Assembly (NCBI RefSeq): GCF_009870125.1
Contig: NC_046680.1
Span: 7,440,001-7,504,000 of the forward strand
Origin: Drosophila pseudoobscura
Taxonomy: Eukaryota; Arthropoda; Insecta; Diptera; Drosophilidae
Direction of reading: 5' to 3'
Length of the DNA stretch: 64,000 nt
A program made the position numbers and the translations under genes. Below, one piece after another: positions 12,201-25,432 of the stretch. Within the stretch, counting starts at the first letter, position 1. The number at the start of each line of letters is the position of its first letter. Under the pieces are notes generated by a model. That model saw only the letters and a program-made list of their open reading frames with translations, had not been told where the DNA came from and made no database searches.

Positions 12201-13934
12201 GGAACAGCGCTTGAGCGCTTCTCTATGCGCCGCACGTTTCCTTTGGGGCAAGTGCTTAGCTATTGAGTTTACAGTGCAACATGCGGCAAGGACCAAAGTT
12301 GTTGTCGGCACGTGAAGTTTTATGCTGCACCCATACAGTGCCTCAAGAAGGAGCAAGGCGAGGCGTCCCTGACCAGCATTCTGAAACGTGAACTATTAGA
12401 AAATGTTTACGGGTCTATGGTCGGTCCGATGGCCATGCAACAAGAACTTGTTTGCCGCACAAAATGGGATTTAAATATTTTATACAACATTTTATCTCTC
12501 TCCCCTCCCCTCCTCTCTCACTCTCTCTCTATACGCTCTTTAAGCTTTTCGTCCGCACAATGTTAGGATTTATTTGTTTCATGTGCAAGTTTCTCTTCAA
12601 AATTCCATTAAAATCGTACAACCCGATCTGTTTGGGGGTACCACACTGTTCTCTATTGCTCTTCTCCCATTTCTCTCTCTCTCCCTTTGACACTTTGCTC
12701 CATTTTTCGATTGGAGCTTTGAGAGATGGCCAATACAGTGTAGGTGCAGCATAAGAGATGCGTAATACCTGGACCTCCGCCACACAAAACACTCGACGGC
12801 CTCTCAGGGACTCCTCCCTTCCCTTCTTTAAGCATTTCCTTTCCACATATTTGATGTTTCTTTTGCTTTATGCAGAATTCATTGAACTCTGGCTGGAAGT
12901 TTTCAATCAAACAACCTCAAAATGATAAATTCATTTTACCAACGATTATTAAGCAAAACCAAACATGTTTCTGTCTCAGAACATGCCACAGACCAGACAG
13001 AATAACAAAGAATAATAGACCGACCAGAGACCAGAGAACAGCTTTAGATTTCTCATGGCTGAAATTTGAATAAATTTTAATGACTTAATGACTCAATAAA
13101 CTGGCCAAGCTTCAATCTAGTGAAGACCCAGACTAGTGGCCACTGGCTTGGTGGATTTTGACTTTAAAATTATTAATATTCATTTGGGTAGAGCATCAAG
13201 GAGTCAATAATGGTACATACATATATCATGCGGGGACTTATCTGTGCGGGATTATGGGGAGGCATATGCTTAAAATATGATTACATTATTGGTATTTGTT
13301 TAAATGCGAAATATGCATATCAATGGCAGGCCCAGCCACTCGCAATGACACAAACCATTCGAATAATATCCAACATCGAAGGCATTAATATGCAAATTAT
13401 GAATAATACGAGCGCCAAAAAAAAAACACAACAAAGGGACAACAAATGCAAAAACAGTAGTTGCATGCGTATTGCAATCGAATGGAAGTGAAATTCAATA
13501 AATAACAAAAATACAAAGAACATGCGCGAGAATATTACGGCAAATAAATTACAAATTGTTTTTGCCGGCGAAAATTGAAAAATAATATTTGTAACTGTTC
13601 AGAAAAAACGGCCCGTATCTGTACATGAAATGAATGTTTTTCGGCCCCACAGAGAGGGGAGTGCCGCAGGCCATAGGCATCGACAGGCCATCTGAAACCT
13701 TAAATTCTCTTGAGAAGATCAGACGAAAGGGTAGCTGTACTTCGGTGTGACGAGGAGGGGGATCGATTGTTTACCTCTGTTGTGCTTCCCGTGGCCGTTC
13801 GGCTGATCGTTGCCGGCGCAGCAGGGACGCTCGTAGTAGAAATTCCAGGTGTTCTCGTAGTCGGCGGCCGTCTCGCTCACACTGCTGGTCAGCAGTGCCG
13901 CCAGGAGTGGGGTCAGTAGCAGGAGTGGCAGCAT
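1..13934 (-). CDS. Sema2a: Semaphorin-2a, 5' half of the coding region (8 exons, partial at window edge)
   Basis: Secreted class 2 semaphorin, a repulsive axon-guidance ligand that acts through Plexin B. The exons, in coding order, are 13934-13775, 5077-4990, 4506-4455, 2846-2778, 1508-1401, 1078-941, 881-749 and 213-1. All junctions have GT/AG ends and the phases match throughout, giving about 320 residues. The N-terminus is a hydrophobic signal peptide followed by SVSETAADYENTWNF, which is the start of the mature fly protein. The sema-domain core then follows, with stretches such as NLTHLP, PLDNSTAIYVENGNPGG and YVYFFFRETAVEYINCGKAV. The rest of the sema domain, the PSI and Ig domains and the basic tail lie beyond position 1. 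Sema2b is the main alternative, but the N-terminal exon and the sema segments match Sema2a as I remember it. Introns reach 8.7 kb. Confidence 0.95.
214..748. repeat. 162-bp tandem repeat, about 2.3 copies, inside a Sema2a intron
   Basis: The block beginning ACCATATAATTGATA recurs at 313 and 475. A third, partial copy begins near 637. Copies differ by scattered substitutions and small indels. The unit is AT-rich and full of ATCGAT/TATCGA words. It fills most of the intron between exons 7 and 8. Confidence 0.85.
749..881 (-). CDS. Sema2a: Sema2a exon 7
   Basis: From YSGTNAEFTKADTVIF to LKYDSKWLD, ending one base into a Lys codon. The acceptor is TCTGCAG and the donor is GTAAGT. Confidence 0.94.
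941..1078 (-). CDS. Sema2a: Sema2a exon 6
   Basis: 46 codons with the SNLTHLPRSEYVIGVG and YVENGNPGGLPGL stretches, and conserved N-glycosylation sites (NLT, NST). Phase 0; donor GTAAGT. Confidence 0.94.
1371..1392. repeat. (TG)n microsatellite next to the Sema2a exon 5 donor
   Basis: About 11 TG units, 7 bases from the splice donor at 1400-1399; they read as CA repeats on the transcribed strand. Confidence 0.9.
1401..1508 (-). CDS. Sema2a: Sema2a exon 5
   Basis: 36 codons, from VFDCKNHVRVIQSM to NPKDYVIY, in phase 0. The acceptor is TTTTTGCAG. The donor GTAAGT is followed within a few bases by a CA-type dinucleotide repeat on the transcribed strand. Confidence 0.93.
1509..2777. other. Sema2a intron with simple repeats, no gene seen
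   Basis: It contains a G-rich run near 1639-1649, a GT repeat at 1986-2008, a CTG repeat at 2034-2059 and a CGATA-rich AT segment at 2330-2540. Open frames here are low-complexity or artefactual. Confidence 0.7.
2778..2846 (-). CDS. Sema2a: Sema2a exon 4
   Basis: 23 codons, from RDVINLEPTRDDVV to KGKSQ, in phase 0 at both ends. The acceptor is TATTACAG and the donor is GTGTGT, a weaker donor than the others in this gene. Confidence 0.9.
2847..4454. other. Sema2a intron, no gene seen
   Basis: Pyrimidine/purine-biased stretches (C-rich at 3109-3135; CTC/CCG repeats at 3500-3550). No splice-supported exon or recognisable protein on either strand. Confidence 0.6.
4455..4506 (-). CDS. Sema2a: Sema2a exon 3
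   Basis: A 52-base exon encoding the DRVFRLNLQNISSSYCD stretch. It is flanked by TTTCCAG and GTGAGT, and its phases agree with both neighbours. Confidence 0.9.
4507..4989. other. Sema2a intron with ATCGAT-rich segment
   Basis: From about 4590 to 4920 the sequence is AT-rich with repeated ATCGAT/CGATAA words like those at 250-700. No gene seen. Confidence 0.6.
4990..5077 (-). CDS. Sema2a: Sema2a exon 2 (start of sema domain)
   Basis: It encodes the segment from DHVREF to LYVGAM, including the first sema blades. The acceptor polypyrimidine tract is itself a CT microsatellite (5084-5101) followed by ATTGCAG, and the donor is GTAAGT. Confidence 0.92.
5078..13774. other. Large Sema2a intron (8.7 kb), no internal gene recognised
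   Basis: It contains many simple repeats: GA at 5084-5101, GGGGCT/GGGGCA at 5580-5615, GT at 6102-6120, an A/T low-complexity tract at 8243-8540, a C run near 9413-9429 and GA near 11,900-11,935. Open frames on both strands lack splice logic or family resemblance. Introns of this size in guidance genes often hold enhancers; none can be named from the sequence alone. Confidence 0.6.
8243..8540. repeat. A/T low-complexity tract (AAT, AAAC, AATA units)
   Basis: About 300 bases made almost wholly of A with interspersed T and C on the plus strand, in AAT/AAAC/AATA words and with very few G. No internal unit is long enough to be a satellite. Confidence 0.85.
13775..13934 (-). CDS. Sema2a: Sema2a first coding exon (form with the ADYENTW N-terminus)
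   Basis: It starts at ATG 13934-13932 with a leucine-rich signal peptide, and continues with the mature N-terminus containing a Cys-Cys pair and a Gly/His/Asn linker. The donor is GTAAAC after one base of a split codon (phase 1). An in-frame ATG lies upstream at 13991, but the stretch it would add is polar and would bury the signal peptide, so 13934 is preferred. Confidence 0.93.
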
Positions 13935-14092
13935 GGCTCTCTGCCCGGCAAACCTCAATTGGATTATTGGGTGGTGTGAGCGGGACAGCAAAGAGGGCTG
14001 GCCTGCTTGTTGATTTTACCGTTAGTGCGCGCAGGAGAGCAGCCGAAAAAAGCGACAGGCGTTTTTATGCGAATAACTGTTAACACACTGAG
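13935..14092 (-). promoter_or_regulatory. Candidate initiator and 5' leader for the internal Sema2a first exon
   Basis: On the minus strand an initiator-like TCAGTG places a possible start near 14089. That would give an unspliced leader of about 155 bases to ATG 13934. No TATA box is evident. This is a pattern match only; the true leader could be spliced from farther upstream. Confidence 0.25.
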
Positions 14093-17000
14093 GTTGTATT
14101 ATTTTTACACACTTTTGCGGCAATTTCGGTGAAATTGATTTCACTGCCGATGCGGCGGGCGGCAGACGGCTTTGGCGGGGGATCGCAAATGGATTTTAAA
14201 ACGAATTTCTGGCTACCATGCTTCGGGCGAGAGGGGTGAGAGGTGTGTGAATTTCGTTGGGATTAATTATGTATACACTGCACTCTCACACATGCAAAGT
14301 AATGCATTTTTACAGTTTGTCGCGCGGCGGGCGATGTGTGTATTCAATTTTCAATTCGAATCGACAATTGATCGAATATGTTCACGAAGCTCAGGCGAAA
14401 CAGCAACAGAAACTGGTTTATGCCCACGCAGGGAAAAAGGAGAAAGAAGACTCCCAAAACAAAACGAGAGAGAATTCCTCAACTCACGCTTCTTTGCCGT
14501 ATGTGGGAGCAGGAGAGCGATACAAGAAAAGACAGAGCGAAACGGTAAACAAGAGCCGCGCCGAGACAATGGTTTATTAAAATTGCAATAAAAGAGGTGT
14601 TCCACTGTGTTCTGCCCAAACTTTGTTTAATTAATGATTAATCTGCACATATTACTCCACGTATTGTTCTGCGAGAGACTGAGGGTCTGTGGCAGGTCAG
14701 ATTTGCATTCACTTGCACTCGCACGCACACAAACACAGAAGTACCATCGTCTATTCATGTGTAATGCTATGTTACAGGGCACCAACAATGCCAGAGATAC
14801 ACACTTGAGTTTCGTTTGATGAAATGTGAATTGAATATTGGACACACACCACCGAGCGATTGAGAACTGTTGAACTTTTATTAACAATATGAATTTTTGG
14901 GAGTACCGTGTGCACGAATTAGATTTCAATGTAACAAAAAAAGAGCGGAAATAAAGCAAAAGAAGACGACGCGGTAAACCTGTACTTTAACAGTGGTCTG
15001 TTGCTTCGTTTGTACCAAAAATTACAGCGAACCAACGCCGTCATGTTAAGCGGGATCACATTTAACAGTGAGAAATGCGCTAGCGCGAAGTTAAAAAACC
15101 CTAGCGCGTTCAAACGCCGATCGAAAGCATTTATCGGGAGTGTATTCAGCAAAAAGATCAGTTATGTGGTGCAGTGTTTCGAATTGTTTTGAATTTTTTG
15201 TTGTGCTGAAATTGTGATGTTTATTAGTTCTGCCACCGACAAGGGCTTAGCCCGCAGACGGCTTCTGTTGTTGACAATTTTGGAAATGGCCAAACATTTG
15301 CTTAGCTAAGCAAGGCTCGCAGCCAGGTAAGTGCGCAGAGAGACAGACATTTCGTCCCCCTGGGCGGCAATTAAACCCAGTTTGACAGTCTCTGGGTGCA
15401 CTTGGGACTTGGCTTGGGTGTTTGTTGCAGACACTGTCGTCTGTTTCCGTGTCTGCGCTTGTGGCAGAATACCAAAATATTTAATTAAAAAGCAAGTCGG
15501 TTATGTTTCCATTCGAAATGTGCTCTCTTCTTTCGTCTCTCTCTCCCAGCACAGCCGGGATATTTGCAATTGTCAATGGATGCTGGAGAGGGGCGGGAGG
15601 CGGTCGGGGTCTTGTGTGCGAAACCTGTGTCTCTTCTCTACTTGCCATTGTCTGTTGTCTGTTGTCTGTCTCTAGCCCCCCCTCTCTCACTGTGTTTGCC
15701 TGCTAATGAGTTTTCACAGCAGTCCGACCCCCTCGACACCACCCCTGTCCCCAGAATCAAGCACTTGCAGCGTGTTTGTTTCTCGTTCCATGATACTGTT
15801 GAAAATTTTGACACATGTTGAGCCCACACACACACTCGCAAATTTTCGCCATCCAAGGTATATCGAATGAAAGGTAAGACATAGGTAGGGCTTTTGCTCA
15901 CCTCTAGCCCAGGATCTGTTTTTGTCACACAGCAAGAGACAATATTTGTTTTGCTATTTTGTTATGCGTGCCTTACCTTTGGGAAAATAAACCCTGGCTC
16001 ATACTCCACTCCCACACACACACTGGCCCACATGCTCTCGTGTTGTTGTCTCTGCTTTTGTAGTTGCTTTGATGTTTTCGTTTTTTTTTTTGTATTTCTT
16101 TTTGGTTGGTATAGGATAGCCTTTCAAGTGCAGCATCAGCAGCAGGAGCGGCAACGTTGTCATTGTCGTTTGTTTTCGCAAACGTTTCTTTCACACAATG
16201 TCAACTTTCAACAAAAGACTTTAATTAAGTCCTTAATGACAGCTTAATTTAGCGCACTTTGCACAACGCGTATGCTTTGACACGTACACAAACAATGGCA
16301 GAGCACACACACGCACGCACACACTGGTTGTCCCGCTCTAACAAATATCGCGTCTCCTTTACATTGTTGTGTTTAGTTTTTCTTGATCTCCGCCTCTCCT
16401 CCTCCCGCGGAGCATAATTGCAATGTTTTTTTAATACTTTAAGCTTTTCTGAGAGAGCGAGACAACTGGTGGGAGAACAAAAGGTATGTTAAATATGAGG
16501 TAAGGCAGCCCAAGGGCCTGGGGAGACGAGAGGGTCGTAGAGCGTGGGAAACCCTAAAAAGAAATGCTTAAATAGCATTTTGATTATGCCAAATAAAACA
16601 TGAAAACTTGTTTAACCGCAAACATTGTTGTTATTGGTCCTTTTGGCCCTGTCAGCAGCCAACCAGGCAACCAGCCAACAACTTTCCATGCATTATATAC
16701 AAAAAGTTGGACAAATAACCAGCACAAACAACAACTACAACTACAACTACAACTATAGTGCAAAAAGCGATAAAAACCATTTGTTGGGCTGTCCGTTGGC
16801 CTGTTGTTGTGCTCGCTCGCCTTTGTTGTGTGCAAGTTGGCTTACTCAAGTTACTTCCACAAAGATTTCAATGCACTTCTCTCCTCGCCGTCCAAGGGGG
16901 CGGTGGGGTCTGGAAGGCAAGAACCAGTGCCACTGACCAACAACAAGAGGGATTTGACTTCTGGAAACTGTCAGAGCAAGCAAATGGCACTAAATATTAA

Positions 17001-20000
17001 GTTTGCCGTTGAAACTTGACCGAAAAAAAAAAGTAAACTGTCGTCCAGGCAACATTTTCCACGAACAGCCCCAGGAGTCGAAGCTTTCGATACCCTTGGA
17101 GATCCGAAGGGACCTGGGGCACGAAACATCTGCTCAAGTGCATTATATCCTCCGAAAGGGTAGTGCCTACAATCTAGGACCGAAAACTTGGCCGGCCAGA
17201 ACTAATGAAAGCTTTTCTACAAGTGCCACAAACATAGAGCACAGTGTGCGTGTGTGTGCGTGTGTGTTGTGGGGCTAAAAGTTTTTGCCTTTTGGCTCTC
17301 GACCGCAGAATTTCTCATGAGTTTGGGGCAGCGGCAGCGGCGGCGGCGGCTCCACTTGTTTCAAGTTCAATTAATTTTAAGTGCGGCACCAATTGTGTGT
17401 GTTGCACATTGTTGTGCCTGTGTTCCTGTGTTCCTAGCTCCTTTGTTTTGTTTGCTTCCATTTTTTTCTAAATGAAACTTTTTGCCCGGCACGCAACGTC
17501 AGCGCCTGTGTTTATGCCATAAATAATGCAGCATATTTTGCATAATGACAAGCTCTAGCAAAAAACCACAAAAGCAGTGTAATAATTGCATGTATTTGCA
17601 TTGCATACTAGATGACCCACCCCGTTGGGGGAGGGGGCGGAGTGGTAATGGGAAACGAAACTGTACTTGAACAAAAGGCCTTGAAGACCTCCTCAAAGTC
17701 AAAGCAGTTGTGCCTCATGCATGGGCCTACAGACAAGCAGTGCATCTTGAATGACACAGATTTGTGGTGTCGCGACGCCTGTCACAGCAGCCAGCTTAAG
17801 AAGCAATGCGATAACAACAGCAAAAAAAGTCACAAAATTCCCAAGAGAAACGTCAGCACACACACACACACACACACAACTGTACTCGGTGGATAAGCAA
17901 ATCTTGTCTAGCCAGAAAAAGCGAGGGAGGAGAAAGACAGACAGAGAGAGAGAGAGAGTGAGAGTCAGACTTCAGACTAGTCAGGAAGTCGTCGTCGTCG
18001 ACGTCGACGTCGGGGGGGTGGCAGAGCATCAAACGTCTAACTCGTCTGCAAACAAAACTTGAGTACAGTTGACTCTTTTCCTCCACCCTCCTTTCGCCTT
18101 TCCACTTTCTGGGTCTTTCTCAGTCTCTGTGTTTACGGAGCATAATTAAAAAAGCATTTTCGAGCAAGGGATAGAGTGGAATACCAACTACTTTCGGATT
18201 TATATTGTGTCACTCAATGGGAACGACCGGCGACTGCGACTGCGACTGCCACTGCGACTGGGACTCTGGAAATGCAAATGCGAATGCGAATGCAGCAGAC
18301 GGTGTAAAATTCGTTGCATTTGCAATTTGGAGGAACAAAGCGGAACACGAATGCGAAAGCCTTCGCAGCAGAAACCTTTTGACTGCATGCAACAGACTAG
18401 AAGAAGAAGTGCAGCGGACACCAACAATATGTAAAACGCTTTAAAGCGTGTCTGGCACCCACCCCTGACCCCTTGCCACACGCCGAAATGTCACTCGCAA
18501 AATTCTATCAAAAGGTGTATAATTTCCCAAAGATAGCGCTGCATTACGATAATAATTGTGGGTGATATAAGAGGTCTTAATAGTGCTTGCTTTTCCGGAA
18601 TGTACCCTGCCACTTTAAAAGTACCTGGCATGGAGGAAAAAGTCGGAATAATTTGATCGTTTAGCTGCGGCGGAGACCACAGCAAAGCTTTCGGTTCTAA
18701 TGGGTCCGGAAACCGCAGGGAAAGCCGCATGTCATCAGAGGAAAACCCGGGCTGAAACTTTGGCCTGTGCCTTTCTCTGGGCTTCTCTCTGCCTCTCCCT
18801 CTGCCTGGCCTTCTCTTTGTTAACATCAGAAACAGAATCGAAACCCACAACAAATAACAGACCCCCATAGGTCATTCGAAGGGGTGTCCTGTTCTACGCA
18901 CCGAAAGCATAAATCAGGGGAAACGAAGAAGAATTTTTAATTCCAACTGTCAAACTCTCGGCATCACAGAAGAGCTGAGGCTGAGCTGTCCATGCCACAA
19001 CGTTGCCGGGCTGCAGGTTGCATGCCCATGCCCATAGATGGATGGGTTTTATGCCGTTGATTGCCTCTTGTTTGTCACAGATTTGAGGAATTCTCTGGAG
19101 CAGGAACCGAAACAGGAGCCACCCGGAGCAGTCCTTGTCAACGTTAAAGTCGGGATAATTGAATTTTGCATGCAGCGTGCAGCATGCAGCGTGCATCATG
19201 CAGCATGTAGCATGGAGCAACAGCAACTGGAAAATGTCAGATTAATAATTTATCAGTGTCGCAAGTTTATTGAAATAGATTTCCGCTCTTGCAAGACATT
19301 TGCATTTCCTGTTTCCGTTATGCCATTGTGGCATGGTTGCTGCTGCTGCTGCTGCTGCTGCTGATGTTGCATGTTGCATGTTGTATGGTTGCATTTATGC
19401 AAATATACTCAAGTTTATTATATTTTCCACATCATGCTGTTGGGCATGGCCACCGGCCACTCCCTAATTGATTGTGCTGTCTTCCAGCATTCCCTCTCCC
19501 TATCCCTCTCTCTCTCTCTTTCTCTCTCTCTCTAGCTTCATTTATGTAATTCCCCTTTCATTATGTCGGATTTAACTCAAAAGTTCAACATTTCTCGAGA
19601 ATTGAATTTAGTTTTGGAATATTTGCATATTTGATATGCTCTCGAAAGGATAACCAAAACCATTGACCATTGTCTGTGCTACCAAAACCGGCATTCCCCA
19701 TTCCCCAAGCCCCCTCATGCCTCATTATGAGAAAAGACGGAAGTCTGAAAATTATGAAATGACTTTGGGGGGCGGGTAGTAGAGCCTCCATTTTCCTTTC
19801 AGAGTTTCAGGCATTATTAATTGCACAAACACAAATACGAAGTGCAAACACAGAGATTCCCGACTTGAATCGAAAGTCGCAGACGCAGAACTCAAGGAGC
19901 AACAGCGACTGTTATTGTTACTCCTGTCTGACTGTTCCTTTGTACAAACAATGGATTGCTCCCTTTGTTGTCCAATCATTAAGTAAGTAGGCTTACTAAG

Positions 20001-22168
20001 TTGCAACAGAGGCGCTCTAGGGGTAGGGGCTCTGATTCTTTGTTACAAATTAAGCGCATTAAAATACAATATTCGATGCGGGTGGGAGAGCAGACAGTGT
20101 ATGAAACAAAAGCAGTTTGCTTCCAAGATGCTCACACTGCTTTTCCACGGCTTCGCAACATCAGAAATGAAGGAGAATCGGCATAAACCCTCAATAATGA
20201 TGCAAATATTCGCACTGCACTGCTTCACACAACTTATGCACTAATTGACAGGAGTAGAAACAATTGAATATTGATAGCAAAAATTATTTTACTGCATTTC
20301 TAACGGCTTGCTACTACTGCTATACCACTGCTTGACAACGGGTGAAACGGAACGAGTGTGAAAGCAGGGCTAAGGTAAAGCAGGTGCAAAGCACAAGTAA
20401 AGCATGAGTCAAGCATGAGTCAAGCAGAAGTAAAGCAGAAGCTGCCTGCTCTCGATGGTCAAGTGCAAATAAGCAGTAGATGGGGCTGCCTGTTAAGTAT
20501 TATCAATTTACAGCAGCCTGATTTGCAGTCATACGGATTGCTGGACGAGGCACCCGAGTAAAAGAAGGCAACTCTGCTGGACTATTGGCCACTTGACGGT
20601 GAACAGAAGCTCTTTTTGCACCATGCCTCAATGCATTCAACGAGCGTACATCTGTGTGTATCTATCGGATGTGTGTACCTACATACTTCATATAATTTGA
20701 ACGATTCTCAGCTTCAGTTTTCAAGTCTTTCAGTTGAAGTTGGAGTTGAAATTGGGATTGCCACTTGGGAGCGTATATCCGAATGCCATATGCCACATGC
20801 CACATGCAATTGACGTGCTAAGTAACTGTGTGTCGCTCCTCTGGGCAGCCCCTTCCTACGCCCTACCCGGTGTACGTGTCTCCGGCTCATTTGCCTCTCG
20901 TCTCTCCGCTTTTTGCGCTACTCTAATTCTGCATCCGCACATCTTTCTTTTGCCTCCCCATATGTCTCTTCTAGCGGTGCTGTCTCTCAACCGAACAGAC
21001 ATGCAGATACAGATACAGCTACAGATACATCTACAGCATAGCGTTGTTGTTTGTTCTGGTGTTGATTCCCAAAAGTATTTTGTATGTTCTATTGTTGCTC
21101 TGCCCGAGCTTCTTGCCTAACAATTTCCATCAAACTGTCTGGTTGGTGACTGGGAGGGGAGGGCATCCTCCACTTGAACTGTTTGCCAGCTTTTTCTCTT
21201 TGTTTATTTGCTGTATTTGTTGCCAGGACACGACTGAAAAGAGAGTGCACTCGTGCTAGTCTTAAGCACAGGCCACACACTACTCTCGGATCCAAGACCC
21301 TCATTATCGTACTATGAATAATTATGAGACCCAGCAATTATGATGCCACAGGGCCTCAGCCGCAAGGTATTTCCCCAAAAGTTCAAATTGGAATCGGTTC
21401 TCTTTGAAGTGTTGGAACCAGGAACCGGAACCAGGAACGCCAAAAGTTGTTCTCTCTTGTTGCTACAGGAATTTCCTTCTGCCTGCGGGCATTACTCAAA
21501 TGACTCATTAAATCTTTGCTTTTTTTTCTGGGATATTTTGGGAAGAACACTTTGGCTCTATGCAAAACCCGCGCGACGCTTTCAATTTATTTCCCAACAC
21601 GGGACAGATGTCAGCTCTGGGAGGGGCTGGGCACCAGGGGGAGGAGTGGTGCGGTTATGGTTCACTCTACCAGGATGGTCCAGGGGAATTTCCGTGCCAT
21701 AATAAAACGCTCACTAACACAATTAAACGGGCTTTGCAGGGGGGTAAAAAATGAATGTTAAGCAAACATGACAAGGCTTTTAAGTTTATGGAGCTTCAGC
21801 TCCAGCTCCTGCTCCTGTTCCTGCTGGCTGGCTGGCTGGTCCATGGGGTTGACTAACATTCTGTTCTCTGCGGTGGCATGGGGCGGAGTGGGGGGAGGGG
21901 GGTAAAACCGGTGCACTTACTGTCACTTTTCATATGCAAAGCGCTTTACGTCTGGCCCTAATTTAATAATATGTAACATTCTGGCCCCCTTGCATCCCCC
22001 CTCACCACCCGTCACCCCCCAGGGCTACAAAGTGCCCAATTAGAGGAGTCTGCCATGTCTGAAATGAGGAGCTGTGCCACCCCCCGCATGTGTCTTCCCC
22101 TCTGGCACGGCCATTTCTTTTTTTACAGTCACTGCATTTTGCAATAAATATCCCAAAATTGCGAATGC

Positions 22169-22211
<43 letters not shown>

Positions 22212-25200
22212 GGTTTCAAAGCGATTTGGCAAGCATTTTTTGGCTTTTTGCGGAAGTTTGGGCGAAAAATCGTTGACAAGCGACAAAACACTTGACAGCG
22301 TCAGCAGAGCAGAGTATGTATACCCCTCACCCACCCACAAAAAAAGGAGTGAGAGAGGACTGAACAGGGTGACATGGAGAGGAGCATTAGAAACGACCAG
22401 AAACAAAACAGAGATTTCCACAAATAAAAACACAGCTTCGAACGAAAAACAAAACAAATATTATAGCTGATCAAATGGGACATACCCTGGAAAGAGTTAT
22501 AAATGAAATGCTTAGTTTTTTAGCACGATTTGTCGAGTATTTGCCTGTCTTTCGTGCATCTTTCCGCGCGTAATACGACAACGCACCTCGGTTGGAAGGA
22601 GAGCTGTGCAACAGGCTTGGGCCTGGTGTGGCCTCTTTCGAGTGAAACCTTTTCCTTGGGAAACCTTTAAAACAAATCTACCCCATGCGCCAGGGTGTGG
22701 CACACGTTTGTGCCACAGGCCAACCTGAGTGCAAAAAAAGACAGAGAGAGAGAAGAAAAGTAAAGAGCAAAGCGAGGAGGTGGACGCCAAAAGAAGCAAC
22801 AAAAATGTGTAAATGTGCAATCAAATGAAAGAAAACCAATAATCGAAAAATGCCAATGCAGCGTGCATACAAAGAAGGGTGGAAAGGGGGGAATGGGGGG
22901 ATAGGGGGTGGAAGCTGGGGAATTATTGGCTCCGTTGCAGGAGGGGTGGGGGCGGGCGGTGTAAAATGCACTAAAAAAAAACATGAAATTGAAACAAAAA
23001 TAATGAAAATTCGAATGTGTGAGCGGCACATGGATGTCAGGTGTCTCTTGCTCTGCAACCACCCACCACCCTACCACCCTCCCCCCCTCTCACTCTTTCT
23101 CTCTCTTTCCCTCACCATATCTCTGCAGAGCCAAAGAATTTACAGCTATAAATTGTTGTCGCACTGGAAGTAAAGGAATAGACAAAAAATAAAACTCGAC
23201 AAAGAGATGCCCAGTAATCAAAGGCGGTACCGCCCACTCTACGCCCCTCTAGGAAAACCTGTAGCCATTAGAGTCCTCCCAAAAGTACCAGATATACCTT
23301 TCCTCTGTACGAGGACGATTACAGGGTACCAGCGGAGTGTATCCGTGGACTCTATAGAGGACATGGTTGCGGTTGCTCCTCGGGGGAATAATTGTGCACA
23401 CAATAAATCAACTTGAGGAGCGGCAAATGGCAAACAAAAGGATTTTTTCAATTTGCGCACCAAAACACACACAAAATAAATGATAATAGCTCGAAGAGAG
23501 AACTATTGTTGTTTGGGGTGGGGCGGGGGTGGGGGCTGGGCCGGAAGCCGGAAGCCAAAATGTCAAAATGCAAAATATTAATCATCATTATTTCAATCAA
23601 CATTTATTAACATGGACTTTGCATTAGCACATAATGTATTTCTGACCTTTTGTCAACCCCCCAAAACACAGAGAGGCTGTGGCATCCTCCGCTCCTTCGC
23701 ACTCATAAAGGGAAACCACACTTTCAATGCCTCTCCTGCCTGCCACAAGGCCTGTCGAGAGGTCGCGGCCCATGCCGTTTGTCTTTTCCACAGAAAGGGA
23801 CGATGCGATGGACAGTATGTGTCCTGTGTGTCCTGTGTGTCTCTGTGTCTCCAACCCCTAAAAGGGGCACCCCAAACCCCACTTGGGCCCCCACTTGGAA
23901 TCATTTCAAACTCGATTTCAGTCATTTGTCTTTTGTCATATTAATAATTCCCTTTTATTATTGCCACCATGATAATAAGCTGTCTGCTACGGGCACTCTC
24001 CCTGTGAATATCGTAATCATCGCAAACATTTTCCATTATCCCCTCGTCACAAGCCCCCCCACGTCCCCTGTCCCCCGTGCAAAAGGTGCGCTTTGGTTCA
24101 CCTTTTTTTTCCCCGTTCTCCTCATTAATAATAATATAACGGAACACGGTACGGACGGAATCATTCTCTCCGGCGTCGCGGGGTCCTTCTCCGCTCAAGT
24201 GCCGCTGCATTGTCCAACCTCTGGCTCTCTCTTTTGCTCTCTCTTCTGATTGCGCTCTTCAAGTCATTAATTTTCATTTGTTTTTTTTTTTTGAGGACTC
24301 CGCGGCCCCCCTTTCGTAATAGATCATTAATAAACGAGGAATAAAAAATACCACAAGTGGCCGAATGGCAGGGGGAAAGTAATATTAATGCAGTCAAGCG
24401 GGTTATTCACTAATTTGATAGATAACCGCAAGAGCTGGGCTACCAACCCAAATGCACAAAGAAAGCGCTACCCAGAGAAAGTTTTAATGAAAAGTGTGGA
24501 GTGCATGAGGACAGAGGGAGAAAGTTCTCGAGTGTGTGTGTGTGTGTGTGGCCTTTGATTCGATTAGCCAGGATACTCGACACAGGAGCAAGGCTGCTCT
24601 CATTCAAATCAAAACCACAGGACCACACAATATTATCAAGTGCCTGCGGGAGACGAGGGCCAAGGACGGTTGGCTTTCTCTAACTTGATTTGCAATTATT
24701 ATTGTTTAACAAGAAGCATAAGCCGACACTTATCCCTGACACACACGCCCTGGATCCTTGAGCTTCTGTCCCTCTTCAGTCAGATACAGATACAGATACA
24801 CACTCGTACGGAAACCCAGACAATTGTTGCTTTTACTGGAAGCAAAACCCATAAATCCAATGACAGAGCCAGCATCCTGGCGCCCAGGACCAATGTCATC
24901 TTATTTTAGGCAAATGATAAATTGACAAATTTATTTGGGTCACAGCCAGGGCACGGCACATTCATCATCATTTGCAGGAGATTTTCCATCCATCGGGCCA
25001 CAGGGAAAATTGAAAATTTTCCATTTTTACATCCAGCATTGTTTTCGGGGTATCCTCGATTTCCAAGGATGTTTGGGACACAGAGCAGGAGGTGAGGAGC
25101 ACCCAAAAATGGTATAGGGTTTTAATAGGTACTGCTGTAGTCGTATGACCTGCTGTCTACCTATAATGGAGTGGCCTCTCTGGCCAACTGACGGGCACTT

Positions 25201-25432
25201 TTGGCCAAATTCTAATGCAGTTATAATGAGCTTTAAGCCAATTGGAATCATGGCTGGTCCATGATTTGGGTTGATATCCAGAAATGTGGCTTGAGGTCTT
25301 CTTGAGACATTTGCATAATTAAAATTGATGTTCCTCCGCCCTCTCGAAGGTATTTCCAGCCATTGTTTATTTAGAAACCGTGCAAGTAGTTTGCGCCACA
25401 CACTGAGGCAAATATACTCCTTGAGGACTTAC
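14093..25432. other. Non-coding stretch between the two Sema2a first exons
   Basis: 11.3 kb with no convincing gene on either strand. It contains GT/CA, GA, CTG and GTCGAC-type simple repeats, including CA at 22172-22209, CT near 19,500-19,535, CTG near 19,340-19,362, and an 11-bp AAGCA-type repeat near 20,380-20,450. It may hold Sema2a regulatory elements. Confidence 0.6.
22172..22209. repeat. (CA)19 microsatellite
   Basis: An uninterrupted CA dinucleotide array, among the longest in the window. Confidence 0.95.

Noticed and set aside
22090..22470. Frames rich in HTHTHT and CVCVCV across the window
   Set aside because: Translations of CA/GT microsatellites.
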